Shown in pieces: positions 1-9,399 of a stretch of DNA of 64,000 bases. Location: positions 1-64,000 of the forward strand of contig NZ_LSHX01000055.1 in assembly GCF_001555965.1 (NCBI RefSeq). Direction: 5' to 3'. The notes under the pieces are model-generated. The model did not search any database, had not been told where the DNA came from, and saw nothing but the letters and a program-made list of their open reading frames with translations. The stretch is from Sphingomonas sp. CCH21-G11 (lineage in GTDB: Bacteria; Pseudomonadota; Alphaproteobacteria; Sphingomonadales; Sphingomonadaceae). Position 1 is the first letter of the stretch, and each line of letters starts with the position of its first letter. The position numbers were made by a program, and so were the translations under genes.

Positions 1-31
1 CCTCCACCCCGCGCCTTTGGCGCGCGGTCCC

Positions 32-56
32 CCTCCCCGAGCGAAGCTCGGGGAGG
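32..56. repeat. Perfect 11-bp hairpin after hisH
   Basis: Two 11-base arms (CCTCCCCGAGC at 32-42 and its exact complement at 46-56) flank a GAA loop, just past the hisH stop codon on the minus strand. There is no T-run, so it is more like a dispersed palindromic repeat or an mRNA-stabilising stem than a classic terminator. The rest of bases 1-66 holds no gene; the next gene in transcription order lies outside the window. Confidence 0.7.
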
Positions 57-66
57 ATCAGGTGGT

Positions 67-669
67 TCACGGCCGCCATTCAAGAAACCTTTCCAGCAGC
101 GCGATGCCGTAGCGCTGGCTCTTTTCCGGGTGGAACTGCACGCCCAGCACATTGTCGCGGCCGATCGCGGCGGTGACTGGCCCGCCATGATCGGTGGTTG
201 CCACCACCTCGTCGCCGTCGAACGCGAAGCTGTGCAGGAAATAGGCTTCGCCCGGCTGAATCAGCGCGTGCGGCGCGACCGGCGCGACGTCGTTCCAGCC
301 CATATGCGGCACGCGAAGCTCGGGCGACGGCGTGAGCGGGCGCACGCGCCCGCGCACCCAGCCAAGTCCGCGATGATTGCCAAACTCCTCGCCGATGTCG
401 GCCATCAGCTGCATGCCGACGCATACGCCCAAAAAGGGCGCGCCGCCTGAGACGACACGCGCCTGCAGCGCGTCGATCATGCCGGGCAGCGCCGCCAGCC
501 CGTCCATGCACGCCCGGAACGCACCAACGCCGGGCAGGACGATGCGATCGGCCGCCAGCACGGCATCGGGATCGGCGGTGACCGCAACGTCGCGCGCACC
601 CGCCGCGATCAGGGCGTTGTGGACCGAATGGAGATTGCCCGCGCCGTAATCGATCAGCGCGACGCTCAC
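67..669 (-). CDS. hisH: Imidazole glycerol phosphate synthase, glutaminase subunit HisH
   Basis: HisH releases ammonia from glutamine and passes it to HisF to build imidazole glycerol phosphate in histidine synthesis. The 200-residue product is a complete class I amidotransferase: PGVGAF oxyanion region near residue 45, nucleophile Cys83 in GVCVGMQLM, and the His180/Glu182 pair in QFHPEKS. Length is normal for the family. It starts with GTG at 669, overlapping the hisB stop by four bases (GTGA), so the two are translationally coupled. hisA and hisF are probably the next genes but are outside the window. Confidence 0.96.
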   Translation of the reverse strand: MSVALIDYGAGNLHSVHNALIAAGARDVAVTADPDAVLAADRIVLPGVGAFRACMDGLAALPGMIDALQARVVSGGAPFLGVCVGMQLMADIGEEFGNHRGLGWVRGRVRPLTPSPELRVPHMGWNDVAPVAPHALIQPGEAYFLHSFAFDGDEVVATTDHGGPVTAAIGRDNVLGVQFHPEKSQRYGIALLERFLEWRP

Positions 670-1253
670 AGCGTACCTTTGGTCGACGGGATCGCGTCGG
701 CCTTGCGTGCGTCGATCTCGACCGCCTGGCGCAGCGCGCGGGCCAGCCCCTTGAAGGCGCTTTCGGCAATGTGATGGTTGTTCTGGCCGTACAGTGTCTC
801 GACATGCAGCGTCACGCCCGCGCTTTGCGCGAAGCTGTGGAAGAAATGCTCGAACATCTCGGTGTCCATCTCGCCCAGCCGCTTCTGGGTGAACTCGGTC
901 TTGAACACGAGCCAGGGTCGCCCGGAAATGTCGATCGCGACGCGGGTCAGCGTCTCGTCCATCGGCGACAGCGCGTCGCCATAGCGGCGGATGCCCTTCT
1001 TGTCGCCCAGCGCCTGCGCGACCGCCGCGCCGATCGCCAGCGCGGTATCCTCGACCGTGTGATGCTGGTCGATATGAAGGTCGCCGACCGTCTTGACCTT
1101 GAGGTCGATGAGCGAATGCCGGGAAAGCTGTTCGAGCATATGGTCGAAAAAGCCGATCCCGGTGGAAATTTCATAACTGCCCGACCCGTCGAGATCGACG
1201 GTCACGTCGATCTGGGTTTCCTGGGTCGATCGGTTGAGGGTGGCGGTGCGCAT
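666..1253 (-). CDS. hisB: Imidazoleglycerol-phosphate dehydratase HisB
   Basis: Monofunctional IGP dehydratase (195 aa), the step after HisHF in histidine synthesis. Visible family motifs are GFFDHML, the metal-binding HHTVEDTA stretch, FEHFFHSFA and the C-terminal [15 protein letters not shown]. There is no HisB-N phosphatase domain, as expected outside enterobacteria. An in-frame ATG at 1334 would add 27 residues unlike the family and would run into sspB on the opposite strand, so the ATG at 1253 is preferred. The 70 bp between this start and sspB must hold both divergent promoters. Confidence 0.95.
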   Translation of the reverse strand: MRTATLNRSTQETQIDVTVDLDGSGSYEISTGIGFFDHMLEQLSRHSLIDLKVKTVGDLHIDQHHTVEDTALAIGAAVAQALGDKKGIRRYGDALSPMDETLTRVAIDISGRPWLVFKTEFTQKRLGEMDTEMFEHFFHSFAQSAGVTLHVETLYGQNNHHIAESAFKGLARALRQAVEIDARKADAIPSTKGTL

Positions 1254-1323
1254 GAGGTCCACATAGCGTGCGTTCGCGCCGGTGCAATCTTGACCCACAC
1301 GCTGGGACGGGTAGCTAGACGCA

Positions 1324-1806
1324 ATGTCATCCAACGTACCCGACAGCCTGATTCCCTATGACGAGATCGTCCAGGAGGCATTGCGCGCGGTCGTCGGGCG
1401 CGTGCTGGGCTCGGTCGCCGAACAGGGCGGGCTGCCCGGTCAGCACCATTTCTACATCACCTTCAAGACCGGCGCGCCGGGCGTCGACATCCCCCAGCGG
1501 CTGACCGAGCGTTTCCCCGACGAAATGACGATCGTGCTCCAGAATCGCTTCTGGGATCTCAAGGTCGACGACGGGCGCTTTTCGGTCGGGCTCAGCTTCA
1601 ACCAGGTTCCGTCGACGCTGACGATTCCGTTTTCGGCGGTGACCGGGTTCCATGATCCCGCGGTCAATTTCGAGCTGCGCTTTCACGTGTCTGACGGTCC
1701 CGAGGGCCCCGGCCCGCACGAGGAAGCGGAAAATGACGGCCCCGCGGTCAAGCCCGCCGACGACGGGTCGAACGTCGTCGCGGTGGATTTCAAGCGCAAG
1801 AAATAG
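1324..1806 (+). CDS. sspB: SspB, ClpXP protease adaptor (alpha-proteobacterial type)
   Basis: SspB tethers ssrA-tagged substrates to the ClpXP protease. The 160-residue protein has the compact substrate-binding fold of the family (HHFYITFKT near residue 40, then the strand-rich [24 protein letters not shown] region), a Gly/Pro/Glu-rich flexible linker from about residue 125, and a short basic tail [10 protein letters not shown] that resembles the ClpX-binding (XB) peptide. It is divergent from hisB and followed by a 108-bp gap. Assignment rests on motif and architecture recognition. Confidence 0.88.
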   Translation: MSSNVPDSLIPYDEIVQEALRAVVGRVLGSVAEQGGLPGQHHFYITFKTGAPGVDIPQRLTERFPDEMTIVLQNRFWDLKVDDGRFSVGLSFNQVPSTLTIPFSAVTGFHDPAVNFELRFHVSDGPEGPGPHEEAENDGPAVKPADDGSNVVAVDFKRKK

Positions 1807-1914
1807 GCCGGCGCGCGGCACGGCGTGCCGCCGACCCGCGCATTAGGCCTTGTGCGTTGCAACAGACGCGGGCAGCATGGTCACTCGATCCAAATCCGGC
1901 CGGCGGGAGAGCGG

Positions 1915-3405
1915 ATGGCAGCGCGCGCAGCGTTCGACGAAATCTGGGGGACCAGCGGCCCGAACGCGCCGCGGTCCGAGCTTTCCGAACTCGCCGCATG
2001 GATGCACGAAACACCGCCCGGCGAGCTTGAACGGCGGCTGGCGGCCGCGGAGACGATGTTCCGCCAGCTTGGCATCACCTTCGCCGTTTATGGCGATCGC
2101 GACGCATCCGAACGCATCATCCCGTTCGACATGATTCCGCGCGTCTTTCTGGCGGACGAATGGGCGCGGCTGTCGGATGGGCTGGTTCAGCGGGTCGAGG
2201 CGATCAACGCCTTCCTCGACGACATCTATGGCGCGCGGCGCATCCTGGCCGAAGGCGTGCTGCCGCCCGAGCTGATCTTCTGCAACGCCCAGTTTCGACC
2301 CGAAGTGGTCGGCATCCGCCCGCCGCGCGGCATCTGGGCGCATATCTGCGGCATCGACCTGGTGCGCACCGGCCCCGACCAGTTCTTCGTGCTGGAGGAC
2401 AATGCGCGCACCCCCTCGGGCGTCTCCTACATGCTGGAAAATCGCGAGGCGATGATCCGGCTGTGCCCGGAGCTGTTCCGCAGTTTCCGGGTCGCGGCGG
2501 TCGACAGCTATCCCGACCGGCTGCTGGAAACCATGCGTTCGGTCGCGCCGCCGGGATGCAGGGGGGAACCGGCCTGCGTCGTGCTGACGCCGGGCCATTT
2601 CAACTCTGCCTATTACGAGCACAGCTTCCTGGCCGATTCGATGGGCGTCCCGCTGGTCGAGGCCGCCGACCTGATCGTCGACGACGACCGCGTGTTCATG
2701 CAGACGATCGCCGGGCCCGTGCAGGTCGACGTTATCTATCGCCGCATCGACGACGACTTTCTCGATCCACTGGTCTTCCGTCCCGATTCGATGCTGGGCG
2801 TGCCCGGCATCATGGCGGCCTATCGCGCGGGCAACGTCACGCTGCTCAACGCGCCGGGCAACGGCATCGCGGACGACAAGGCGATCTACAGCTACATGCC
2901 CGACATCGTGCGCTTTTATTCGGGGGGCGAGGCCAAGCTGCCCAATGTCGAAACCTGGCGCTGCCGCGAACCCGACGCGCTCAAATATGTGCTCGACCAT
3001 CTCGACGAAGTGGTGGTCAAGCTGGTCGACGGGTCGGGCGGCTACGGCATGCTGGTCGGCCCCACCGCCAGCAAGGCGGAGATCGAGACGTTCCGCGCCG
3101 CGCTGATCGCCGAGCCGCAACGCTACATCGCCCAACCAACACTGGCGCTGTCGACCGTGCCGACCTTTACCGATCAGGGCATCGCGCCGCGTCATGTCGA
3201 CTTCCGTCCGTTCGTGCTGACCGGCAGCGGCGGGGTTCAGGTCGTGCCCGGCGGACTGACCCGCGTCGCGCTGAAACCGGGTTCGCTGGTGGTCAATTCC
3301 AGCCAGGGCGGCGGGACCAAGGACAGCTTCGTGCTGCTGCCCGATCGCGCGCCCGCCGACGCGGTCCAGGCGCAGTTCCAGTTCCAGCAGGGGGGCGGGG
3401 CGTGA
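1915..3405 (+). CDS. Circularly permuted ATP-grasp protein (DUF404/DUF407 family)
   Basis: A 496-residue member of the circularly permuted ATP-grasp group, enzymes presumed to ligate a carboxylate to an amine using ATP; the true substrate is unknown. Recognisable stretches are LTPGHFNSAYYEH, NAPGNGIADDKAIYSYMPD, the glycine-rich KLVDGSGGYGMLVGP nucleotide loop, HVDFRPFVL and the C-terminal NSSQGGGTKDSFVL. The ATG at 1915 follows GGCGGGAGAG at good spacing; a frame opening at 1825 would add 30 unrelated residues. It is followed within 17 bp by the alpha-E gene and then a transglutaminase-like gene, a well-known linked trio, so the three probably act on one peptide-like product. Confidence 0.88.
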   Translation: MAARAAFDEIWGTSGPNAPRSELSELAAWMHETPPGELERRLAAAETMFRQLGITFAVYGDRDASERIIPFDMIPRVFLADEWARLSDGLVQRVEAINAFLDDIYGARRILAEGVLPPELIFCNAQFRPEVVGIRPPRGIWAHICGIDLVRTGPDQFFVLEDNARTPSGVSYMLENREAMIRLCPELFRSFRVAAVDSYPDRLLETMRSVAPPGCRGEPACVVLTPGHFNSAYYEHSFLADSMGVPLVEAADLIVDDDRVFMQTIAGPVQVDVIYRRIDDDFLDPLVFRPDSMLGVPGIMAAYRAGNVTLLNAPGNGIADDKAIYSYMPDIVRFYSGGEAKLPNVETWRCREPDALKYVLDHLDEVVVKLVDGSGGYGMLVGPTASKAEIETFRAALIAEPQRYIAQPTLALSTVPTFTDQGIAPRHVDFRPFVLTGSGGVQVVPGGLTRVALKPGSLVVNSSQGGGTKDSFVLLPDRAPADAVQAQFQFQQGGGA

Positions 3406-3421
3406 CCGTGCGGCGTGCGCC

Positions 3422-4363
3422 ATGCTGATGCTGTCGCGCGCCGCGGCCTCGCTCTACTGGCTGGGGCGCTATGTCGAGCGCGCCGACTTCATCGCCCGGC
3501 TGGTCGAGGCGACAATCCGGCTCGACGCGCTGTCCGCCCGGCCCGCGGGCGAGGCGGCGTGGCAGAGCGCGCTGACCGTCACCTATTGCGAGGAATCGTT
3601 CGCCGCGACCGATCACACGCTGACGCCCCAGAATGTCGCCCGCTTCCTGACGCTGGACGCCAGCCACCCCGGGTCGATCATCCGATGCCTGGAGGCCGCG
3701 CGCAACAACGCCCGCGCGGTGCGCACCGCGCTGACCCGCGACGCGTGGACCGCGATCAACCGCGCCTGGCTGATCTTTCACAACCGCTCCAGCCCCGGCG
3801 GATCGGCCGCGACGCTCAATCTGGTCGAGGCGGTCAAGGCGGAGACGCGCGGGTTCGACGGTGCGGTGACGCGGATGATGCGCAACGAGGCGACGTGGTT
3901 CATCCGCCTTGGCGCAGCGATCGAGCGCGCCGACAACACCGCGCGGCTGATCGACGTCAAATACCACCTGCTCCTGCCCGCGGGCGAGCCGGTCGGCGGC
4001 GTGATCGATCGTGACCAGTGGACGACGATCCTGCAGACGGTGTCGGCGGTGACCGCCTATCGCTGGGTCTATACCGAGGGGCTGAGGCCCGAACTGGTCA
4101 TCGACCTGCTGCTCACCCGGCGCGAGCTGCCGCGGTCGCTGGCGGCAAGCGCGGAGGAGGCGCTGGAGATGCTGAGCCTGCTCGCCAAGGAAACCGGGCT
4201 TCAGGGCGAGGCGGGGCGCATGGCGCGCGCGCGGATGAACCGGATGCAGAAGACGCGCGGGTCCGAGGTGATCCTGAGCGGCCTTCACGAGTATCTCGAA
4301 AACTTCATCCGCGAAAACGACCTGATCGGCGACGCGATCGCGCGGCAGTTCCGGTTTCCCTGA
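3422..4363 (+). CDS. Alpha-E domain protein (DUF403)
   Basis: A 313-residue, mostly helical alpha-E protein. The start MLSRAAASLYWLGRYVERAD is the family signature, and a second conserved block SVILSGLHEYLENFIRENDLIG-like sequence closes the protein. Alpha-E proteins regularly sit beside the ATP-grasp partner upstream and a transglutaminase downstream; their biochemical role is not established. The stop codon overlaps the next start by one base (TGATG at 4361-4365), so the operon is tightly coupled. Confidence 0.87.
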   Translation: MLMLSRAAASLYWLGRYVERADFIARLVEATIRLDALSARPAGEAAWQSALTVTYCEESFAATDHTLTPQNVARFLTLDASHPGSIIRCLEAARNNARAVRTALTRDAWTAINRAWLIFHNRSSPGGSAATLNLVEAVKAETRGFDGAVTRMMRNEATWFIRLGAAIERADNTARLIDVKYHLLLPAGEPVGGVIDRDQWTTILQTVSAVTAYRWVYTEGLRPELVIDLLLTRRELPRSLAASAEEALEMLSLLAKETGLQGEAGRMARARMNRMQKTRGSEVILSGLHEYLENFIRENDLIGDAIARQFRFP

Positions 4364-5178
4364 TGCGCCTGTCGCTCGCCCACCACAGCGTCCGCCGCTT
4401 CGACCAGCCGCAGAACCGGCTGATCCAGCTGCTGCGGCTGATGCCGGGCGATACCGACCACCAATCGGTCGTGGCCTGGCATCTGGACGTCAGCTGCGAT
4501 GCGCGCCTGCGTCACGGTATCGACGGTTTCGGCAATCAGGTGACGATGCTCTATGCGACCGGGCCGGTCGACGCGGTCGAGCTGACCGTCACCGGCGACG
4601 TGCTGACGACGCCGTTCTCGGGCGCGGTGACCGGATCGGCCGAGCCGCTGCCGCCGATCTTCTATCTGCGCACGACGGAGGCGACGCGCTGCACCGCGCG
4701 GCTGGGCGAACTTGCCCGCGATCTGGCGGGCGAAGGCGACCCGCTCGATCGTGCGCACCGCCTGAGCGCTGCGATCCATGCCGGATTCACCTTCGCGGCG
4801 GTCGACGGGCGCGCCCACGCGCGTCCCGCCAGCGAAACGGTCGAAGGCATGAGCGGAAGCACGCGGGAGGCGGCGCAACTCTTCATCGCCGCAGCGATCT
4901 GCTTGGGCCTGCCCGCGCGCTTCGTGTCGGGCTATCGCGCGATCGGCGATGGCGGCGCGACGCTGTACCCCCATGCCTGGGCGGAGGCGCATGTCGCCGG
5001 TATCGGCTGGATCGGCTTCGACCCGGAAGCCGGCGAGTCACCCGCCGAGACGCATGTTCGCGGCGCGATTGGCCTCGATGCCCATGGCGCGGCCTTCATC
5101 GCGGAGGCGCGCAGCGGCGATCATGGCACCGCCAGCGATGTGGAGCTTACCGAAGGCGACATGGACGGCCAGGGCTGA
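4363..5178 (+). CDS. Transglutaminase-like protein without the catalytic Cys
   Basis: A 271-residue homologue of the bacterial transglutaminase/protease-like proteins that accompany ATP-grasp and alpha-E genes. The N-terminal domain (RLSLAHHSVRRFDQP) and the catalytic His (HAWAEAHV) and Asp (GWIGFDPEAG) regions are present. The expected nucleophile motif GVCxDFAHLFIA reads GSTREAAQLFIA here, so the Cys position is Thr167 (codon ACG at 4861-4863). The frame is intact and the rest is well conserved, so it looks like a pseudo-enzyme or one with altered chemistry rather than a decaying gene. The ATG at 4363 overlaps the alpha-E stop. Confidence 0.85.
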   Translation: MRLSLAHHSVRRFDQPQNRLIQLLRLMPGDTDHQSVVAWHLDVSCDARLRHGIDGFGNQVTMLYATGPVDAVELTVTGDVLTTPFSGAVTGSAEPLPPIFYLRTTEATRCTARLGELARDLAGEGDPLDRAHRLSAAIHAGFTFAAVDGRAHARPASETVEGMSGSTREAAQLFIAAAICLGLPARFVSGYRAIGDGGATLYPHAWAEAHVAGIGWIGFDPEAGESPAETHVRGAIGLDAHGAAFIAEARSGDHGTASDVELTEGDMDGQG

Positions 5179-5204
5179 ACGACTGCGGCGATGCCGCGCG
5201 TGGC

Positions 5205-5981
5205 TCAGGCCGGCTGGTGGGCGCGCGGCTGCACGGCGGGATCGACCGGATCGTTGAGCGCCATCCAGCCCATCGGGCCCAGCGTCTCGAGCGGACGGAA
5301 GCGCGCCTTGTACGCCATGCGCTGCGACCCCTTCACCCAATAGCCCAGATACACATAGGGCAGGCCGGCCGCACGGGCACGCAGGATGTGGTCGAGGATG
5401 ATGTAATTGCCCAGCCCCTGGCGCCGTTCGTCGTCGGCCAGGAAGAAGCTGTAGATCATCGACAGCCCGTCGCCCTGCTGGTCGGTGATGCACGCGCCGA
5501 CCAGCCGGCCCGGCGTGCCGCCCACGGACGGCTCGCGATATTCGATGACGAAGCTGCGGACCGGGCTCTGTTCGACCATGTCGGCATAGTCATGCTCGTC
5601 CATCTGGGTCATGCCGCCGCCGGGGTGGCGCGCCGACAGATAACGGCGCAGCAGCTCGAACTGCTCGCCGGTCGCCCATGGGCGGCAGGCGGTGACTTCC
5701 AGGTCGCCGTGACGCTTGAGCAGCTTGCGCTGGGTGGCATTGGGCTTGAACTGGCCGGTGACGACGCGGACCGAGACACAGGCGGAACAGCCCGCACAGG
5801 ACGGACGATAGGCGACCGACTGGCTGCGGCGGAAGCCGATCCGGCCGAGCGCGTCGTTCAGTTCGCCGGCGTGCGGTCCGTTCAGCTCGGTGAAGACCTT
5901 TCGCTCCTGCCGACCCGGCAGATAGGGGCAGGGCGTCGGGCTGGTCACGAAAAACCGAGGAAATCTGAACGGTGCGCTCAC
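5205..5981 (-). CDS. bpt: Aspartate/glutamate leucyltransferase Bpt (N-end rule)
   Basis: Transfers leucine from Leu-tRNA to proteins starting with Asp or Glu, marking them for ClpS/ClpAP degradation. The 258-residue protein has both family halves: [18 protein letters not shown] near residue 14 and [16 protein letters not shown] near residue 58, with a GNAT-like C-terminal half ([23 protein letters not shown]). Length is typical of bacterial ATE homologues. It is convergent with the transglutaminase-like gene (26-bp gap) and divergent from the cytochrome gene. The distinction from arginyl-transferase rests on general bacterial family placement. Confidence 0.92.
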   Translation of the reverse strand: MSAPFRFPRFFVTSPTPCPYLPGRQERKVFTELNGPHAGELNDALGRIGFRRSQSVAYRPSCAGCSACVSVRVVTGQFKPNATQRKLLKRHGDLEVTACRPWATGEQFELLRRYLSARHPGGGMTQMDEHDYADMVEQSPVRSFVIEYREPSVGGTPGRLVGACITDQQGDGLSMIYSFFLADDERRQGLGNYIILDHILRARAAGLPYVYLGYWVKGSQRMAYKARFRPLETLGPMGWMALNDPVDPAVQPRAHQPA

Positions 5982-6292
5982 CCGTCAACCCTTCTGCTCA
6001 ACCCCGGACGATGCCGGGCCTGCTACGCGTCGAAAGCGAATATGCGGTGAACAAAGCTTCGTGAAAAGCGTGTTTACCAATAATGATGGTTAACGCGCCC
6101 GCCGCACCCGTCCACGCGGTACCGGGGCCGAGGTCGACGCCTTCGGTTTCGCGATATTGCGCCTTATCACCCGGTAAGCAGTTTTCGTAAGCTGCGGTTA
6201 CCGACGATTGCGGCTATGTATCCGTGCAGCTGCACCCCGGGGGGTCAGCATCGCAAGCCCGTGTCGAATCACGCTTTTTGTGAGGGGGTCAT
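5982..6292. other. 311-bp divergent intergenic region, bpt / cytochrome gene
   Basis: No gene is seen here. It must hold the promoters for bpt (leftward) and the cytochrome lipoprotein (rightward). Two imperfect inverted repeats are visible: GTTTACC..GGTTAAC at 6072-6094, and CGGTAAGCAG..CTGCGGTTACCG at 6172-6203, the second about 90 bp before the cytochrome start. Either could be a regulator site; no factor can be named. Confidence 0.5.
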
Positions 6293-8083
6293 ATGCCGAT
6301 GTCGGTTTCCGGGGGCGCGCGTCGCGCCGCATTTCGCCTGCGCTTGTCCTTCGCGCCCGTCCTCCTCGCGTGCCTGGTGGCCGGCTGCTTCGAGGAGGGC
6401 GATCCGGGCGTCGTCACGACCGTCGTCGAGACACCCCAGGGCACACGTCAGGTCAGCTTCCGGACCGATGGCGAGACGACGCCCGACGATTATGCAGCAG
6501 CACTGGCGATGTGGCGCAAGGTGCGGGAGAAGGACAGCTGCGTCGCGTGTCACGGTGCCGACTTCTTCGACCTCGCCCGGATCGGGACGAGCGATTCCGA
6601 GATCGTCCGCCGCGCGATGATCGACGGCGCCAGCGAAGTCGAGGCGCAGGCGCTGGTACGCGGCGTCAAGTTCGTGCGCACCCAGTTCAGTCTGCCCGCC
6701 GAGAACCCCCGCACATTCCGCCTGCTCCAGCCCGGGGGTGCGGTGCTGCCGGGCGCGACCAGTGCCGAACGCGACCTCGCGCTCGCCGGCGAGCTGGCCC
6801 GCTTCATGCCGGTGACGACCGGTGCCGCGCCGGTCCGCACGCTGGCCGACGCCCATCGCGCCCGCGACGAATTCCTGGCGATCGACTTCGACAAGCTCCG
6901 GGTCGGTGTGCCGTTCCCGCTGTGGTCCGCCGACATCGCGCATGGCCCCGGCGAAGGCACGATGGACGACTGGATTTCAGACGTGCCGCGCATCGCCATC
7001 CCCGCGCGCGCGGCCGAATGGGAGGCGCTTCAGAACGCGTATCTCGCCGACCCGAGCGACTTCAATTTCTGGAAACTCTATTTCGGCGTCGAGATGCTGA
7101 CTCAGCCCTTTGCGGGGCTCAATCCTTACGATCCGGCCGATCGTTGGCGCGTCGAGCGGATCAGCGCGCTCAAATACCGCAACGCGCTGATCGGCCAGCA
7201 CCTGATGCGCAGCCAGGCGATGGGACGCACGACGTTCATGCGCGGCCAGATTGCCTTTGCCTATCTCGCCAAGGAGGCACCATTCCGCGCGGCCTTTGCC
7301 GGCAAGCGCGCCACGCTGCCGGACAGCGGCAACGGCCGTCTGCCCGAGATGCTGCCCAACACCATCTGGGAACTGGGCGACACCGCGCGCTTCGGCTTCG
7401 ACCCGTCGGAGGCGAGCCGGGGGCTACCGGGCAATGTCGGCGGCAAGGATGCGATGCGCGACCGGTTGCGCCTGCTCGGCTTTCCCCAGTTCGTCATCGA
7501 CAGCGTCCGTCCCGATGCGACCTTGCGCGACGAAACCGATGCGATGCAGCTCAGCTGGTTCATGCTCGGCCTGCGTTTCGATCCGGCGCTGCAGCGCGTC
7601 AACGGTTCAAATTCGACCAAGGTCGGCGAGTATCTGCTGAGCCAGCTGACCTTGAACGACTATTTCCTGCATCGCACCTTCCAGACCGGCCTCAGGCTCG
7701 TCACCCGCAGCTACCATCCCGATGCCGACCCCAAGGGGGCGACGCAGCCGTTCAACCTCAAGTTCAACTACTTCACCGCGTATAACCGCCACGTGCCGAC
7801 CCGCTGGAACCGCAAGGACAATCAGGCGCTGTCGGCGACGGTGCGCGACGCGCAGCTCGCCGAATACAAGCGGATCACCGCCAACTTCTTCCGCATGAGC
7901 CTGTTGCTGCATGAGGAAGCGCTCGATCGCGGCCAGATCAAACCCTATGGCGTGTCGAACCAGGATGGCGATTATCAGGTGCTGAAGCAGTTCTTCGACT
8001 ATGCCGGCCAGCCCGGCTATGCCGAGGACATCGCGCTGATCCGCCGCGTCGCCGCGAAATCAGGGACGCCGCTGAACTTCTGA
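6293..8083 (+). CDS. Lipid-anchored c-type cytochrome of unknown role
   Basis: A 596-residue exported haemoprotein. The N-terminus has a lipoprotein signal ending in LVAGC (acylated Cys32), and one haem c attachment site CVACH at residues 82-86. The remaining roughly 500 residues look helical and contain no other CxxCH and no domain I recognise. It stands alone behind a 311-bp regulatory region, with GAGGGGGT before the ATG. Likely periplasmic electron transfer or an oxidase partner, but the substrate is unknown. Haem attachment would use the ccm system encoded at 32.8-37.6 kb. Confidence 0.72.
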   Translation: MPMSVSGGARRAAFRLRLSFAPVLLACLVAGCFEEGDPGVVTTVVETPQGTRQVSFRTDGETTPDDYAAALAMWRKVREKDSCVACHGADFFDLARIGTSDSEIVRRAMIDGASEVEAQALVRGVKFVRTQFSLPAENPRTFRLLQPGGAVLPGATSAERDLALAGELARFMPVTTGAAPVRTLADAHRARDEFLAIDFDKLRVGVPFPLWSADIAHGPGEGTMDDWISDVPRIAIPARAAEWEALQNAYLADPSDFNFWKLYFGVEMLTQPFAGLNPYDPADRWRVERISALKYRNALIGQHLMRSQAMGRTTFMRGQIAFAYLAKEAPFRAAFAGKRATLPDSGNGRLPEMLPNTIWELGDTARFGFDPSEASRGLPGNVGGKDAMRDRLRLLGFPQFVIDSVRPDATLRDETDAMQLSWFMLGLRFDPALQRVNGSNSTKVGEYLLSQLTLNDYFLHRTFQTGLRLVTRSYHPDADPKGATQPFNLKFNYFTAYNRHVPTRWNRKDNQALSATVRDAQLAEYKRITANFFRMSLLLHEEALDRGQIKPYGVSNQDGDYQVLKQFFDYAGQPGYAEDIALIRRVAAKSGTPLNF

Positions 8084-8089
8084 GCCCGG

Positions 8090-9340
8090 TCAGGCCAGCT
8101 CGACCTGGCTGACCTCGTAATTGGCCAGCCTGAGCGCGTCGATCAGCCGGTCGAGATGCGCACGGTCGCGCGTCTCGCATTCGATGTCGGTGATCAGGCC
8201 CTTGGCCGGCAGCGTGGTGAACACCCGCTGGTGATAGACCTCGATGATGTTGACGCCCTGCTCGTGAAAGGTCCGCGCAACCTGATAGAGCGCGCCCGGC
8301 CTGTCCTGCAGCCGCACGCGCAGCCGGGCGAGCCGGCCCGACCGCGCCAGGTCGCGCAGCAGGACGTTGGCGAGGAGGCGCGTGTCGATGTTGCCGCCGC
8401 ACAGCACGATGCCGACCGTCCGCCCGGCAAAGCGGCCGGGGCGGGCGAGCAGCGCGGCGAGCCCGGCGGCACCCGCGCCCTCGACGACCGTCTTCTCGAT
8501 CTGGACGAGCAGGCTGACCGCTTCCTCCAGATGGCGTTCGCCGACCAGCAGCACGTCGTCGACCAGCGCCTCGACCATCCGCGCGGTCAGCGTGCCCGGT
8601 TCCTTGACCGCGATGCCCTCGGCCAGCGTATCGCCCGCGCAGGGCAGGGTGGTGCCGTTCAGGCGGTTGTACATCGACGGGAACAGCTCGGCCTCCACGC
8701 CGACCACCTCGATCGGCCGGCCCGCGGCGCGCGCGACGGTCGCCATGCCCGAAATCAGCCCGCCGCCGCCGATCGGCACGACCAGCGTGTCGATGTCGGG
8801 CGCGTCCTCCAGCATTTCGATCGCGACGGTGCCCTGGCCCGCAATCACCCGCGCATCGTCAAAGGGGTGGACGAAGGTATAGCCGCGCTCGGCCTCCAGC
8901 TTGCGGCTGTGCGCATAGGCGGCGTCGAACGTCTCGCCCTCCAGCACGATCGTCGCGCCATGGCCCTCGGTCTGGGTCACCTTCACCGTCGGCGTCGGCT
9001 TGGGCATGACGATCGTCGCCGGAATGCCCAGCCGGCTGGCGTGATAGGCCAGGCCCTGGGCATGATTGCCCGCCGACGCGGCGATCACGCCCTTGGCGCG
9101 CTGCGTCTCGGTGAGCTGGAGCAGCGTGTTGAGCGCGCCGCGTTCCTTATAGGCGGCGGTGAACTGAAGGTTTTCGAACTTCAGATAGACGGTGGCGCCC
9201 GTCAGCTCCGACAGTGTGCGCGAAATCAGCGTCGGGGTCCGCACGATCGCGTCGACGATTCGCGCATGCGCGGTGCGGACATCGTCGATCGATACGGGCA
9301 GCGGCGCGGCGGCTGCGGCGGACGTGGGTTGGGTAGCCAT
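8090..9340 (-). CDS. ilvA: Threonine ammonia-lyase with C-terminal ACT domain
   Basis: PLP enzyme deaminating threonine to 2-oxobutyrate, the entry to isoleucine synthesis. The 416-residue product has the PLP lysine at K65 (TAAYKERGAL), the phosphate-binding SAGNHAQG, the glycine loop IGGGGLISG, and a single C-terminal ACT domain from about residue 340 (RLQDRPGALYQVAR). This is the short, one-ACT form rather than the enterobacterial two-ACT IlvA. The ATG at 9340 is chosen over an in-frame GTG at 9352. It is convergent with the cytochrome gene (6-bp gap). A serine/threonine dehydratase with catabolic use cannot be excluded. Confidence 0.9.
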   Translation of the reverse strand: MATQPTSAAAAAPLPVSIDDVRTAHARIVDAIVRTPTLISRTLSELTGATVYLKFENLQFTAAYKERGALNTLLQLTETQRAKGVIAASAGNHAQGLAYHASRLGIPATIVMPKPTPTVKVTQTEGHGATIVLEGETFDAAYAHSRKLEAERGYTFVHPFDDARVIAGQGTVAIEMLEDAPDIDTLVVPIGGGGLISGMATVARAAGRPIEVVGVEAELFPSMYNRLNGTTLPCAGDTLAEGIAVKEPGTLTARMVEALVDDVLLVGERHLEEAVSLLVQIEKTVVEGAGAAGLAALLARPGRFAGRTVGIVLCGGNIDTRLLANVLLRDLARSGRLARLRVRLQDRPGALYQVARTFHEQGVNIIEVYHQRVFTTLPAKGLITDIECETRDRAHLDRLIDALRLANYEVSQVELA

Positions 9341-9399
9341 AGACCATGGCACCTAACCCATCTGGCGCGGGCACGGAACACCGCTTATGCGGGCAGCCT

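Noticed and set aside
1254..1334. Longer HisB start at 1334
   Set aside because: Adds 27 non-family residues and overlaps sspB on the other strand.
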